This document shows, piece by piece, positions 50,675 to 58,524 of a stretch of DNA of 64,000 nt; the first letter of the stretch is position 1, and each line of letters opens with the position of its first letter. Source of the DNA: JBOEGW01 sp050633625 (GTDB lineage: Bacteria; Pseudomonadota; Alphaproteobacteria; Rhodobacterales; Rhodobacteraceae); contig JBOEGW010000004.1 in NCBI GenBank assembly GCA_050633625.1, positions 248,001-312,000 on the forward strand, written 5' to 3'. The translations under genes and the position numbers were made by a program. A model generated the notes under the pieces. It saw only the letters and a list, made by a program, of their open reading frames with translations, did not search any database and was not told the DNA's origin.

Positions 50675-50806
50675 AACTGCCTCTTGCCGGGGCTTTGTGC
50701 CCGCTTGCCGCCTAACATGGCCTTAACGGTAGGGGCAATGCAACCGTTGCGAGCCAGCGCGCCATGCGGTAGGCAACGCCCTGATCCTATGTTTGAGGCC
50801 AAGCCT

Positions 50807-52138
50807 ATGTCTGACACGAAATCCGACACCAAAAAGCTGTTTGTGCGCACCTACGGGTGCCAGATGAACGTATATGACAGTGAACGCATGGCTGAGGCGA
50901 TGGGCAGCAAGGGCTATGAGACCACAGAGAATGTGGAAGAGGCGGATATGATCCTTCTCAATACCTGCCACATTCGCGAAAAGGCCGCTGAAAAGGTCTA
51001 TTCGGAGTTGGGGCGGATGAAAGAGCTGAAGCTCAACAAACCTGACCTCAAGATCGGTGTGGCCGGTTGTGTGGCGCAGGCGGAGGGCGAAGAAATTATG
51101 CGCCGCCAGCCAGCGGTTGATCTCGTGGTTGGCCCACAAACCTATCACCGTTTGCCCGATATGGTGAGCCGGGTGGAGGCGGGCGAGCGGCCTGTAGACA
51201 CAGAATTCCCCATTGAGGACAAATTTGAAATCCTCAAGAAACGTCCAACCGCAACGCGAGGCCCAACAGCATTTTTGACGGTGCAAGAGGGCTGTGACAA
51301 GTTTTGCGCCTTTTGCGTCGTGCCTTATACGCGCGGGGCCGAAGTGAGCCGCCCGCCAGAGCGGATTTTGCGCGAAACACGCGAGCTGGTCGAGCGGGGC
51401 GTGCGCGAAATCACGCTTCTGGGCCAAAACGTGAATGCCTATCATGGGGACGGCACGGATGGCACATGGACGCTCGCAAAGTTGATCTGGGCGTTGGACA
51501 AAATCGACGGGCTGGAGCGCATTCGCTTCACCACCTCGCATCCCAATGACATGAGCGATGACTTGATTGCGGCGCATGGCGAATGCGAAAAGCTGATGCC
51601 TTACCTGCATCTGCCGGTGCAATCTGGCTCGGACAAAATCCTGAAACGGATGAATCGTAGCCATACCGCCGAAGATTATCTGCGTCTGATTGAGCGCATC
51701 CGCGAAGCACGCCCGGATATTTTATTGTCAGGCGATTTTATTGTCGGCTTCCCCGAGGAAACCGAGGCCGATTTTCAAGAGACAATGGCTTTGATCCGCG
51801 CAGTAAACTATGGCCAAGCCTTTTCGTTCAAATATTCGTCACGCCCCGGCACCCCGGCGGCGGAGCGCGCTTTGGTGGATGCGCAAGAGGCGTCGGACCG
51901 GCTGCAACGGCTTCAGGCGCTTTTGACAGACCAGCAAAGGGCGATCCAAAACGACATGATTGGCCGCGAGGTGAGCGTGTTGTTTGAGCGCGCAGGGCGC
52001 GATACGGGGCAGATGGTCGGCAAATCCGAATATCTTCATGCTGTGCATGTCACAGGGCCGAACGTGGCGCGAGGTGATCTTTTGAAGGTCAGAATCACCG
52101 AGAGCGGCACGAACTCCTTGAACGGGGTTTTGGTCTGA
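50807..52138 (+). CDS. miaB: tRNA-2-methylthio-N6-dimethylallyladenosine synthase
   Basis: A 443-residue radical-SAM methylthiotransferase that adds the 2-methylthio group to i6A37 of tRNAs. The N-terminal UPF0004 domain has YGCQMNVYDSERM and NTCHIREKAAEKVYSELG and VAGCVAQAEG (three cysteines for the auxiliary cluster). The radical-SAM cluster is QEGCDKFCAFCVVPYTRG near residue 160, and a C-terminal TRAM domain follows. I start at 50807 behind GAGG; ATG 50789 is an alternative adding six residues. Confidence 0.93.
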   Translation: MSDTKSDTKKLFVRTYGCQMNVYDSERMAEAMGSKGYETTENVEEADMILLNTCHIREKAAEKVYSELGRMKELKLNKPDLKIGVAGCVAQAEGEEIMRRQPAVDLVVGPQTYHRLPDMVSRVEAGERPVDTEFPIEDKFEILKKRPTATRGPTAFLTVQEGCDKFCAFCVVPYTRGAEVSRPPERILRETRELVERGVREITLLGQNVNAYHGDGTDGTWTLAKLIWALDKIDGLERIRFTTSHPNDMSDDLIAAHGECEKLMPYLHLPVQSGSDKILKRMNRSHTAEDYLRLIERIREARPDILLSGDFIVGFPEETEADFQETMALIRAVNYGQAFSFKYSSRPGTPAAERALVDAQEASDRLQRLQALLTDQQRAIQNDMIGREVSVLFERAGRDTGQMVGKSEYLHAVHVTGPNVARGDLLKVRITESGTNSLNGVLV

Positions 52139-52342
52139 GCGGCGCGGCGCTGGGCGACGAAAAACTGCTGAAATCGCTGTATTTTTAACTTATCCACAGG
52201 CAATTGCGCTAATGGAGACGCATTGTTGCGCAATCAGCTACAAAATATGAGATGTAGCCATTTACACCCGTGGTTTCATTGGGTTAACTTTCGTCTAATT
52301 AGCACCGTGCCGCAATAAAGCGGACATATTGGGGGATATAGA

Positions 52343-52927
52343 GTGCAACATAGTGTTCTTAAATCGCTAAAAGGCGTGGCTGCTGCCGCTGCTTTGGGGC
52401 TGGTTGCTGTGGCGGGGATCTCCTCGCCAGCGCAGGCTCAAGAGCAAGTGACGGTCACCGGCAAAATTGATTGGGGCCTCTGGGTTGATCCAGATGGCTG
52501 TATGCATTGGTATTCGGATGGTGGCCTTGAAGGCTACATGGTGTCGCGCCGCGATCCCAAAACCGGCCGCCATATGTGCCTTGAGAAAAACACCTGCGCC
52601 GTTCAGAACTCCGATGTTCTGTTCAAGACCGACAGCTACCAGCTGACGGGTCAAGGGAAAGCCTGGCTGCAACAGTTCTTCCGCTCGTCGGGCGCCTTTG
52701 CTTACGCCGTTTATGGTCACACCGACAGCCGCGCTTCGGATGAGTATAACATGCGTTTGTCGCAAAATCGCGCAAATGCAGTTGCTGGCGTTGGTCGCGC
52801 ATCGGGCGCTGTTGTTGATCGTGTTGTTGGGTTCGGTGAACGCCGCCCGGTCGCGCCAAACAACTCTGCTGCAAACATGCAGAAAAACCGCCGCGTTGAA
52901 ATCGTATGCTACAGGTACCCGCAATGA
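52343..52927 (+). CDS. OmpA-family envelope protein
   Basis: A 194-residue exported protein. A signal peptide with VAAAAALGLVAVAGISSPAQ ends near residue 32 (AQA). The C-terminal OmpA-like peptidoglycan-binding domain spans ~90-190: DVLFKTDSYQLTGQGKAWLQ, VYGHTDSRASDEYNMRLSQN (GHTD motif) and GFGERRPVAPN. Residues 49-79 carry a cysteine-flanked module (DPDGC...DPKTGRHMC) also present in the next gene. The start is GTG at 52343 after GGGGATA. The next gene overlaps by 4 nt. Confidence 0.85.
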   Translation: MQHSVLKSLKGVAAAAALGLVAVAGISSPAQAQEQVTVTGKIDWGLWVDPDGCMHWYSDGGLEGYMVSRRDPKTGRHMCLEKNTCAVQNSDVLFKTDSYQLTGQGKAWLQQFFRSSGAFAYAVYGHTDSRASDEYNMRLSQNRANAVAGVGRASGAVVDRVVGFGERRPVAPNNSAANMQKNRRVEIVCYRYPQ

Positions 52928-53262
52928 TGAAGAAAACAGTTCTCATGGCGCTTGTTGCGCCCCTCACTGTCGCTGGTTGTGTGTCGAGCACGGCCTATAC
53001 TGGCGGCGCTCCGAAACTGATTGCGGCCCCTTACGACACTGGATTTGGCGATCGCGCAACATTGCGTGAGGGACAGGCGGCTGTGGCCGTGCTCCCCGAT
53101 GGCTGTGAAGCTTGGATCGTGGATGAGGGTGTTGAAGGTTATGCGGGCGACCGGTCTGACCCCAAGTCTGGCTTGCCACGCTGCACCAACGAAATCCCGC
53201 GCGGCGCCGTCATCGGTGAATGGCGCACTTCGCGCGATTTCCCGGACTTCTTCCCGGGATAA
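52924..53262 (+). CDS. Small lipoprotein sharing a module with the OmpA-family neighbour
   Basis: A 112-residue lipoprotein. The lipobox is VAGC at residues 16-19 after the hydrophobic MKKTVLMALVAPLT. Residues 57-87 (LPDGCEAWIVDEGVEGYAGD to PRC) match the module at residues 49-79 of the preceding protein at 16 of 31 positions, including both terminal cysteines. It has no OmpA domain. The ATG overlaps the previous stop (ATGA), and a terminator follows. The two proteins are probably an envelope pair. Confidence 0.75.
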   Translation: MMKKTVLMALVAPLTVAGCVSSTAYTGGAPKLIAAPYDTGFGDRATLREGQAAVAVLPDGCEAWIVDEGVEGYAGDRSDPKSGLPRCTNEIPRGAVIGEWRTSRDFPDFFPG

Positions 53263-53286
53263 TTGTTCAAAAACTGCTAACAAATT

Positions 53287-53317
53287 GACCGCGCGCCCTC
53301 TGGTTCGCGGTCTTTTT
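53287..53317 (+). terminator. Intrinsic terminator after the lipoprotein gene
   Basis: GACCGCG and CGCGGTC with a 12-base loop, followed by TTTTT. Confidence 0.85.
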
Positions 53318-53411
53318 GTATCTTTTGCATGAAGTTTGCGCAGTTCCTCTTGCGTGTGCGCCGGACCGGATGCACCATATATGGACAGGCATTCATTTTT
53401 TGGAGAGATCG

Positions 53412-54431
53412 TTGGGACTGGACACAGCGCACCCGCCGAAACCCGAAGACATTCACGAAACTCGGTTGGAGTTTCCAAACAACAGGCTGCTGATAGACCT
53501 GTGTGGTGAATTTGACCGAAACCTTTCACAGATTGAGCATAAGCTGAACGTGCACATCCTGCGCCGGGGCAACCATTTGGCGGTTGTGGGCGAGGGGGAA
53601 GCGCGCGGACGCGCTGCGGCCGTTTTGCAAACCTTGTATCAACGGCTTGAACAGGGAAAGGTGATTGAAGCGGGCGACATTGACGGCGAAATGCGCATGG
53701 AACCCGCGGATGTGGGCGGAGGCCCGGGCGATCAGATGGAGCTTTTCAAGGGAGGCCGCGTGGAAATCAAGACACGCAAAAAGCTGGTTGAGCCGCGTAC
53801 CGACGCACAGAAAGCCTATGTCAAAAGCCTTTACGAAAACGAGCTGGCGTTTGGGATTGGTCCGGCAGGGACCGGCAAGACCTATCTTGCGGTCGCTGTC
53901 GGGGTGAACATGTTTATCGGCGGGCATGTGGACCGGATTATCCTCTCGCGCCCTGCGGTAGAGGCGGGCGAAAAGCTTGGCTATCTGCCCGGCGACATGA
54001 AGGACAAGGTCGATCCTTACATGCAGCCGCTTTATGATGCGCTGAACGACTTTTTGCCGGGCAAACAAATGGCAAAACTCATCGAAGAAAAACGCATCGA
54101 GATCGCTCCGCTTGCGTTTATGCGCGGGCGGACGTTGGCCAATGCTTTTGTGGTGTTGGATGAGGCGCAAAACGCGACAACCATGCAGATGAAGATGTTT
54201 TTGACCCGACTTGGAGAAGGCTCGCGCATGGTCATCACCGGAGACCGCAGTCAGGTTGATTTGCCGCGCGGGGTTCAATCGGGATTGCGCGATGCGGAGA
54301 CCCTGCTCGAAGGGGTGAAGGGCATTGGATTCAATTACTTTACTGCCAAAGATGTGGTGCGCCATCCGTTGGTTGCGCGGATCATTGAGGCCTATGATGC
54401 GGCGGACCCGGCTCAAGGCGGCAGACGGTAA
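53412..54431 (+). CDS. phoH: PhoH-family ATPase
   Basis: A 339-residue P-loop protein. An N-terminal KH-like part (LIDLCGEFDRNLSQIEHKLN, VHILRRGNHLAVVG) precedes the ATPase: FGIGPAGTGKTYLAVAVGVN near residue 155, LGYLPGDMKDKVDPYMQPLY, and Walker B AFVVLDEAQNATTMQMKMFL near 240. PhoH-like proteins act with YbeY in RNA and ribosome quality control, and ybeY is two genes on. I take TTG at 53412 behind GGAGAG; ATG at 53370 is in frame but has no clear ribosome site. Confidence 0.88.
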   Translation: MGLDTAHPPKPEDIHETRLEFPNNRLLIDLCGEFDRNLSQIEHKLNVHILRRGNHLAVVGEGEARGRAAAVLQTLYQRLEQGKVIEAGDIDGEMRMEPADVGGGPGDQMELFKGGRVEIKTRKKLVEPRTDAQKAYVKSLYENELAFGIGPAGTGKTYLAVAVGVNMFIGGHVDRIILSRPAVEAGEKLGYLPGDMKDKVDPYMQPLYDALNDFLPGKQMAKLIEEKRIEIAPLAFMRGRTLANAFVVLDEAQNATTMQMKMFLTRLGEGSRMVITGDRSQVDLPRGVQSGLRDAETLLEGVKGIGFNYFTAKDVVRHPLVARIIEAYDAADPAQGGRR

Positions 54432-54446
54432 GACACGCACCTTCGA

Positions 54447-54497
54447 CGAGGGGCGCTGCCCCTCGTGCACCCCGAGGTATTTGTGAAACAAGGAAAG
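54447..54497 (+). repeat. Intergenic palindromic repeat, copy A
   Basis: CGAGGGGC-GCT-GCCCCTCG is a perfect 8-bp hairpin, followed by CCCGAGGTATTTGTGAAACA. It lies between phoH and the inserted SDR gene and may also act as a terminator. Related copies are at 49121 and 63505. Confidence 0.65.
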
Positions 54498-54507
54498 GAA
54501 GCGCAGC

Positions 54508-55452
54508 ATGGCGTGGAGCCGAGAGGATATTGCTGCGCTTTCGGGGCGGCGCGCCGTTGTGACGGGGACGAGCGGCCTTTGTGTTGAGATTTTGCGCGGG
54601 CTGTGCGGGGCGGGCGCCGAGGTGATTATGGCGGGGCGTAGCGCTGAGCGCGCGCAGTTTGTGATGGATGAGATCAAGGCGGATTACCCTGCCGCGGATA
54701 TTTCGTTTCGCGAAGTGGATTTAGCGTCGCTGGCTTCGGTCCGGGCGTTTTGTGAGGTGTTGAGGGGGGAAGCGGTTCCGGTCTCTATCTTGGTGCTTAA
54801 CGCGGCTGTCATGGCAGAGCTGAAACGGCGCGAAACGGTTGATGGGTTTGAAATGATGTTTGGTGTCAACCACTTGGCGCATTTTGCCATGGTGCTTGGC
54901 GTTTTGCCTTTGCTGCGCGAAGGCCGCGCGCGGGTGGTCAGCTTGTCCTCGGGGGCGCATAAATATGGCGCGCTCGACTTTGACAATCTCAATGCGCAAG
55001 GCAAGGTGAAACCGATGTTGGCCTATGGGCGGACCAAACTGGCTTGTATGATGTTTGCCAATGAGCTTGATCGGTTGAGTGCGGCGCATGACTTGGGGAT
55101 CACCAGCCTGTCGGCGCATCCTGGGTTTGCGCGGACCAAGGGGGTCTATGATCGGCTTTCGACTCTTCCGGTGATTGGTTGGATCGCGGCGCGCACGGTT
55201 GTGCCGCTTATGTCTCATGCGCCTGACAAGGCCGCATTGCCGATCCTCTATGCGGCGATTGCACCGGACGCCAGGGGAGGCGGCAATTACGGGCCAACAG
55301 GCTGGCGGGAAATGGTGGGACCGGTTGGCGACGCGAGCACCGCGCCTTATGCGCGCGACGCGCAAGCAAATGCGCGTTTGTGGCAGGTGAGCGAGGCGCT
55401 CACAGGGTGCAGCCTCAAACAAGCTATGGGCATGGGCGGCGCCCTGGGGTAA
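54508..55452 (+). CDS. SDR-family protein with altered nucleotide-binding loop, inside the phoH-ybeY operon
   Basis: A 314-residue SDR of the retinol-dehydrogenase-like type: NAAVMAELKRRETVDGFEMM, FGVNHLAHFAMVLGVLPLL, SLSSGAHKYG, and the catalytic Tyr-x3-Lys in LAYGRTKLACMM near residue 172. The dinucleotide loop reads VVTGTSGLCVEI where the family has TGxxxGIG, so the third glycine position is changed. It sits between phoH and ybeY, which are normally adjacent, and a repeat element precedes it. Probably an insertion; function unknown, cofactor binding may be altered. Confidence 0.78.
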   Translation: MAWSREDIAALSGRRAVVTGTSGLCVEILRGLCGAGAEVIMAGRSAERAQFVMDEIKADYPAADISFREVDLASLASVRAFCEVLRGEAVPVSILVLNAAVMAELKRRETVDGFEMMFGVNHLAHFAMVLGVLPLLREGRARVVSLSSGAHKYGALDFDNLNAQGKVKPMLAYGRTKLACMMFANELDRLSAAHDLGITSLSAHPGFARTKGVYDRLSTLPVIGWIAARTVVPLMSHAPDKAALPILYAAIAPDARGGGNYGPTGWREMVGPVGDASTAPYARDAQANARLWQVSEALTGCSLKQAMGMGGALG

Positions 55453-55462
55453 GCCCTCGTTT

Positions 55463-55936
55463 ATGGAATTGGATGTCATCATAGAAGACGAGCGCTGGGC
55501 GGCGGCGGGGCTTGAGGCTTTGGCGCAAACCGCCTGTGGCGCGGCGTTGGCGCAGTGTGGCGTAGCGGCTGGCGAACTGGTTGTGATGGGTTGTGATGAC
55601 GCGCGGATTGCGGCGCTCAACACGGAATTTCGCGACAAACCAACGCCGACGAACGTCCTGTCTTGGCCCTCGCAGGAACGCGCCGCTGACGCGCCCGGCG
55701 GCGCACCCTCTGCGCTCTTGGATGTGGAACTTGGCGATATCGCGATTTCCTATGACACCTGTGCGCGAGAAGCTGCCGCCGCGCAGATTTCCTTTTCAGA
55801 CCATGTGGTTCATTTGCTCGTTCATGGTACGTTACATCTGTTGGGATATGATCACATTCACGAGTTTGATGCTGCTCTTATGGAGGGGGTCGAGGTGGAA
55901 ATACTTGGCAAATTGGGAATTAAAGACCCATATTAG
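55463..55936 (+). CDS. ybeY: Endoribonuclease YbeY
   Basis: A 157-residue metalloprotein that matures 16S rRNA and takes part in ribosome quality control. The zinc-binding signature is HLLVHGTLHLLGYDHIHEFD near residue 118 (HGTLHLLGYDH), and NTEFRDKPTPTNVLSWP is the conserved N-terminal half. The third zinc ligand is a histidine in the shortened H-x5-H-x-x-H-like segment. Followed by corC after 38 bp. Confidence 0.93.
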   Translation: MELDVIIEDERWAAAGLEALAQTACGAALAQCGVAAGELVVMGCDDARIAALNTEFRDKPTPTNVLSWPSQERAADAPGGAPSALLDVELGDIAISYDTCAREAAAAQISFSDHVVHLLVHGTLHLLGYDHIHEFDAALMEGVEVEILGKLGIKDPY

Positions 55937-55974
55937 GGTGCAGCCGGACAGTCCGGTGATTTTGGAAAGGGCAA

Positions 55975-56889
55975 ATGGGCGACAGTAACGACGGCTCCTC
56001 TACGGCAGCGCCAAGCGCGCAGGCCGAGATGTCAGGAGCAGAAAAACAGGGATTTTTTGGGCGGATCATCGGCGCGTTAAGCCCGACAGACGCCGGAGAT
56101 CCTATTCCGAGTGAGCCTGAGCCAGAAGTGCGGGTGCAAACGCCATTGATCGTGCCGGGCATGGTGAATTTACGGCGAATGCGGGTTGAGGACGTGATGA
56201 TCCCGAAGGTGGAAATCGTCTCGGTTCCGGTCGAAATTTCTCAAGATGAACTGGTTGAGGTGTTTCGGACCTCAGGTTTGACCCGTGTGCCGGTGTTTGA
56301 TGGCACATTGGACACACCGATTGGCCTGGTACATCTCAAGGATTTTGCGTTGAGTCACGGGTTTAACGGCGGGCATACGGACTATGATTTGCGCAGTTTG
56401 TTGCGTCCTTTGCTCTTTGCGCCGCCCTCCATGCCAATTGGGGTGCTGCTCCAAAAAATGCAAAGCGAGCGCATCCATATGGCCTTGGTCATTGATGAAT
56501 ATGGCGGTGTGGACGGGCTTGTGACGATTGAAGATTTGATCGAGCAGGTGATCGGTGAAATCGAGGACGAGCATGACCTTGATGAGGCCAATATGTGGGT
56601 GCGCGAGGCGCCTGGCGTTTATGTGGCTGAGGCGCGCGCCCCTCTCGATGAATTTGAGGCGGCAACCGGGGCGACTTTGCGCGGGACTGAGGATGAAGAT
56701 GAGGAGATCGACACGCTGGGCGGGGTTGTTTTCCGCTTGGCTGGGCGGGTTCCTGCGCGCGGCGAGATGATTGATCATCCGGCGGGGGCCACGTTTGAGG
56801 TTGTCGATGCTGATCCACGTCGGATCAAACGGTTGCGGGTCAGGTTTGGCCCGATGGAGCGCGAAAAGAGCGAAGCCATTCATGGCTAG
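55975..56889 (+). CDS. CorC/HlyC-type CBS-domain protein
   Basis: A 304-residue cytoplasmic protein with two CBS domains: MRVEDVMIPKVEIVSVPVEI and IHMALVIDEYGGVDGLVTIE, then the acidic linker EDLIEQVIGEIEDEHD and the CorC_HlyC C-terminal domain (TLGGVVFRLAGRVPARGEMI). It lacks the membrane DUF21 part, so it corresponds to CorC/YbeX, which follows ybeY in proteobacteria and is linked to ribosome homeostasis and divalent cation efflux. The next gene overlaps by 8 nt. Confidence 0.88.
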   Translation: MGDSNDGSSTAAPSAQAEMSGAEKQGFFGRIIGALSPTDAGDPIPSEPEPEVRVQTPLIVPGMVNLRRMRVEDVMIPKVEIVSVPVEISQDELVEVFRTSGLTRVPVFDGTLDTPIGLVHLKDFALSHGFNGGHTDYDLRSLLRPLLFAPPSMPIGVLLQKMQSERIHMALVIDEYGGVDGLVTIEDLIEQVIGEIEDEHDLDEANMWVREAPGVYVAEARAPLDEFEAATGATLRGTEDEDEEIDTLGGVVFRLAGRVPARGEMIDHPAGATFEVVDADPRRIKRLRVRFGPMEREKSEAIHG

Positions 56890-58456
56890 CACTTTCGATA
56901 GGCTGCAGAACTGGAGCCATGCGAGCCGGTTGCGTTTGTTTGGTGTGGCGGCTGCGGCGGGGGGCTTTGCCGCCTTGGGGCAAGCGCCTTTCGGCCTGTT
57001 CCCGGCGACGTTGATTGGGTTTGCGCTGGGGTTTGGGCTTTGGCAAAGCGCGCAAGATCTGCGGCGCGCGGCTTTTGCGGGCTGGGCGCTGGGCGCGGGA
57101 TATTTCCTTGTGACCTTGCATTGGATTGTTGAGCCGTTCTTGGTGGATATTGCGCGCCATGGCTGGATGGCCCCTTTCGCGCCGCTACTGATGGCGGGGG
57201 GCTTGGCGCTGTTTTGGGGCGGGGGCGCGGCGCTTGCGTATCGTCTTGCGAAACGCGGGGCTGGTGACGACTGGCGCGGCAAAGTGCGTGCGGTGTTCGG
57301 CTTCGTGATCTGGTTGACCTTGGCCGAAATGCTGCGCGGTTGGGTGTTCACCGGGTTTCCATGGGGGGCGCCGGGGCTTGTTTGGATCGACACGCCCCTT
57401 GGTGTTCATGCACGGTTGATTGGCGTTATTGGCCTGAGTTTCGCGACGTTCTTGTTGTCGGTGTCGCTGTGGCAGGTTGCGCAAAACAGATGGCACGCGC
57501 GGATCGGTTGGGTCGCGGCGATCCTAAGTCTTGGGTTGTCTGGTTGGGCGATTTTGCGTGACCCGATTGATCCGGCGCCGGACGCGCCAATCGTACGGTT
57601 GATACAGCCCAATGCCCCGCAGCATCAAAAGTGGGATCCACTTTATGCGCGCCAGTTTTTTGACCGTGCCCTTGCCTTGTCGGGCGCGGATGCCTCCTTC
57701 AAGCCTGATCTGGTTGTGTGGCCAGAAACCTCCGTTCCCTCGGTTCTTGGGCGCGATGCGGCGGTGGAAGCAATGGTTGCGCAAGCCGGGCGGGGGGCGC
57801 CAGTTGTGGCGGGAATATTCGATCGCGAGGGGGCTGCCACGTTCAATGCGCTGGCGATGTTTGATCCCAAGGGCGCGCCTGCTTGGGTGTATCGCAAATT
57901 TCACCTCGTTCCTTTTGGAGAGTACATGCCTCTGGGCGAACTTGCCGGACGGTTTAACATTCACGGGTTGGCTGCGCGCGACGGCTATGGTTTTGCTGCC
58001 GGCGCGGGGCCAAAGGTGTTTGAGTTGCCGGGGCGCCTTGGGAAAGTGCAGCCAATTATCTGTTATGAAGCGATTTTCCCGCGTGATATTCGCAGCGCGC
58101 CAGAACGCCCGGATTGGATTTTGCAGGCCACGAATGACGGATGGTTCGGCAATTTCGCCGGGCCACAGCAGCACCTCGTACAAGCGCAGTTTCGCGCTAT
58201 CGAGATGGGCCTTCCGGTCTTGCGCGCCGCCAATACAGGGGTGACGGCGGTAATTGATGCGCGTGGTCGTGTGGTGGAGTCACTGCCCCTTGGAACCTCC
58301 GGTTTCCTTGATGCGCGCTTGCCAATGGCCCTTCCAGAAACAGTCTTTGCACGCTTCGGGCAGGGGCCTGTGTTGGTATTTTTGATCCTTTTCGCCTTTG
58401 CGCTCGTTTTACCACGAGGGCCGAAAGGCGTTGACCACACCGCGCCACCACAGTAA
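56882..58456 (+). CDS. lnt: Apolipoprotein N-acyltransferase
   Basis: A 524-residue inner-membrane enzyme that adds the third acyl chain to lipoproteins. The N-terminal half has about six membrane segments. The nitrilase-like domain has the catalytic Glu in DLVVWPETSVPS near 283, Lys in KFHLVPFGEYMPLG near 342 and Cys in KVQPIICYEAIFPRD near 394. A last membrane segment is VLVFLILFAFALVL. The ATG at 56882 overlaps corC. Confidence 0.94.
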   Translation: MASTFDRLQNWSHASRLRLFGVAAAAGGFAALGQAPFGLFPATLIGFALGFGLWQSAQDLRRAAFAGWALGAGYFLVTLHWIVEPFLVDIARHGWMAPFAPLLMAGGLALFWGGGAALAYRLAKRGAGDDWRGKVRAVFGFVIWLTLAEMLRGWVFTGFPWGAPGLVWIDTPLGVHARLIGVIGLSFATFLLSVSLWQVAQNRWHARIGWVAAILSLGLSGWAILRDPIDPAPDAPIVRLIQPNAPQHQKWDPLYARQFFDRALALSGADASFKPDLVVWPETSVPSVLGRDAAVEAMVAQAGRGAPVVAGIFDREGAATFNALAMFDPKGAPAWVYRKFHLVPFGEYMPLGELAGRFNIHGLAARDGYGFAAGAGPKVFELPGRLGKVQPIICYEAIFPRDIRSAPERPDWILQATNDGWFGNFAGPQQHLVQAQFRAIEMGLPVLRAANTGVTAVIDARGRVVESLPLGTSGFLDARLPMALPETVFARFGQGPVLVFLILFAFALVLPRGPKGVDHTAPPQ

Positions 58457-58472
58457 CCAACTTGGAAACAAC

Positions 58473-58519
58473 CGTCACAACGGCTTCCTGACGTGGCGGA
58501 TTTAGAAACAATGGAGCAC
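58473..58519 (+). ncRNA. SAM/SAH riboswitch
   Basis: CGTCACAACGGCTTCCTG is followed by GACGTGGCGGAT and, after a short A-rich gap, AATGGAGCACG. This matches the conserved pattern of the SAM/SAH riboswitch of Rhodobacterales, found upstream of metK. The GGAGC segment lies within 8 bases of the metK ATG and is part of the pseudoknot, so binding of SAM should block the ribosome site. Confidence 0.92.
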
Positions 58520-58524
58520 GTCCC

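Noticed and set aside
52190..52199. TTATCCACAG, a perfect DnaA-box-like sequence upstream of the OmpA-family gene.
   Set aside because: Single box without a cluster or A+T-rich unwinding region, so no origin is supported.
52284..52298. TTAA-7-CTAA, near-consensus CtrA site upstream of the OmpA-family gene.
   Set aside because: One mismatch; sites this close occur often by chance, and another near-match lies at 28525-28539.
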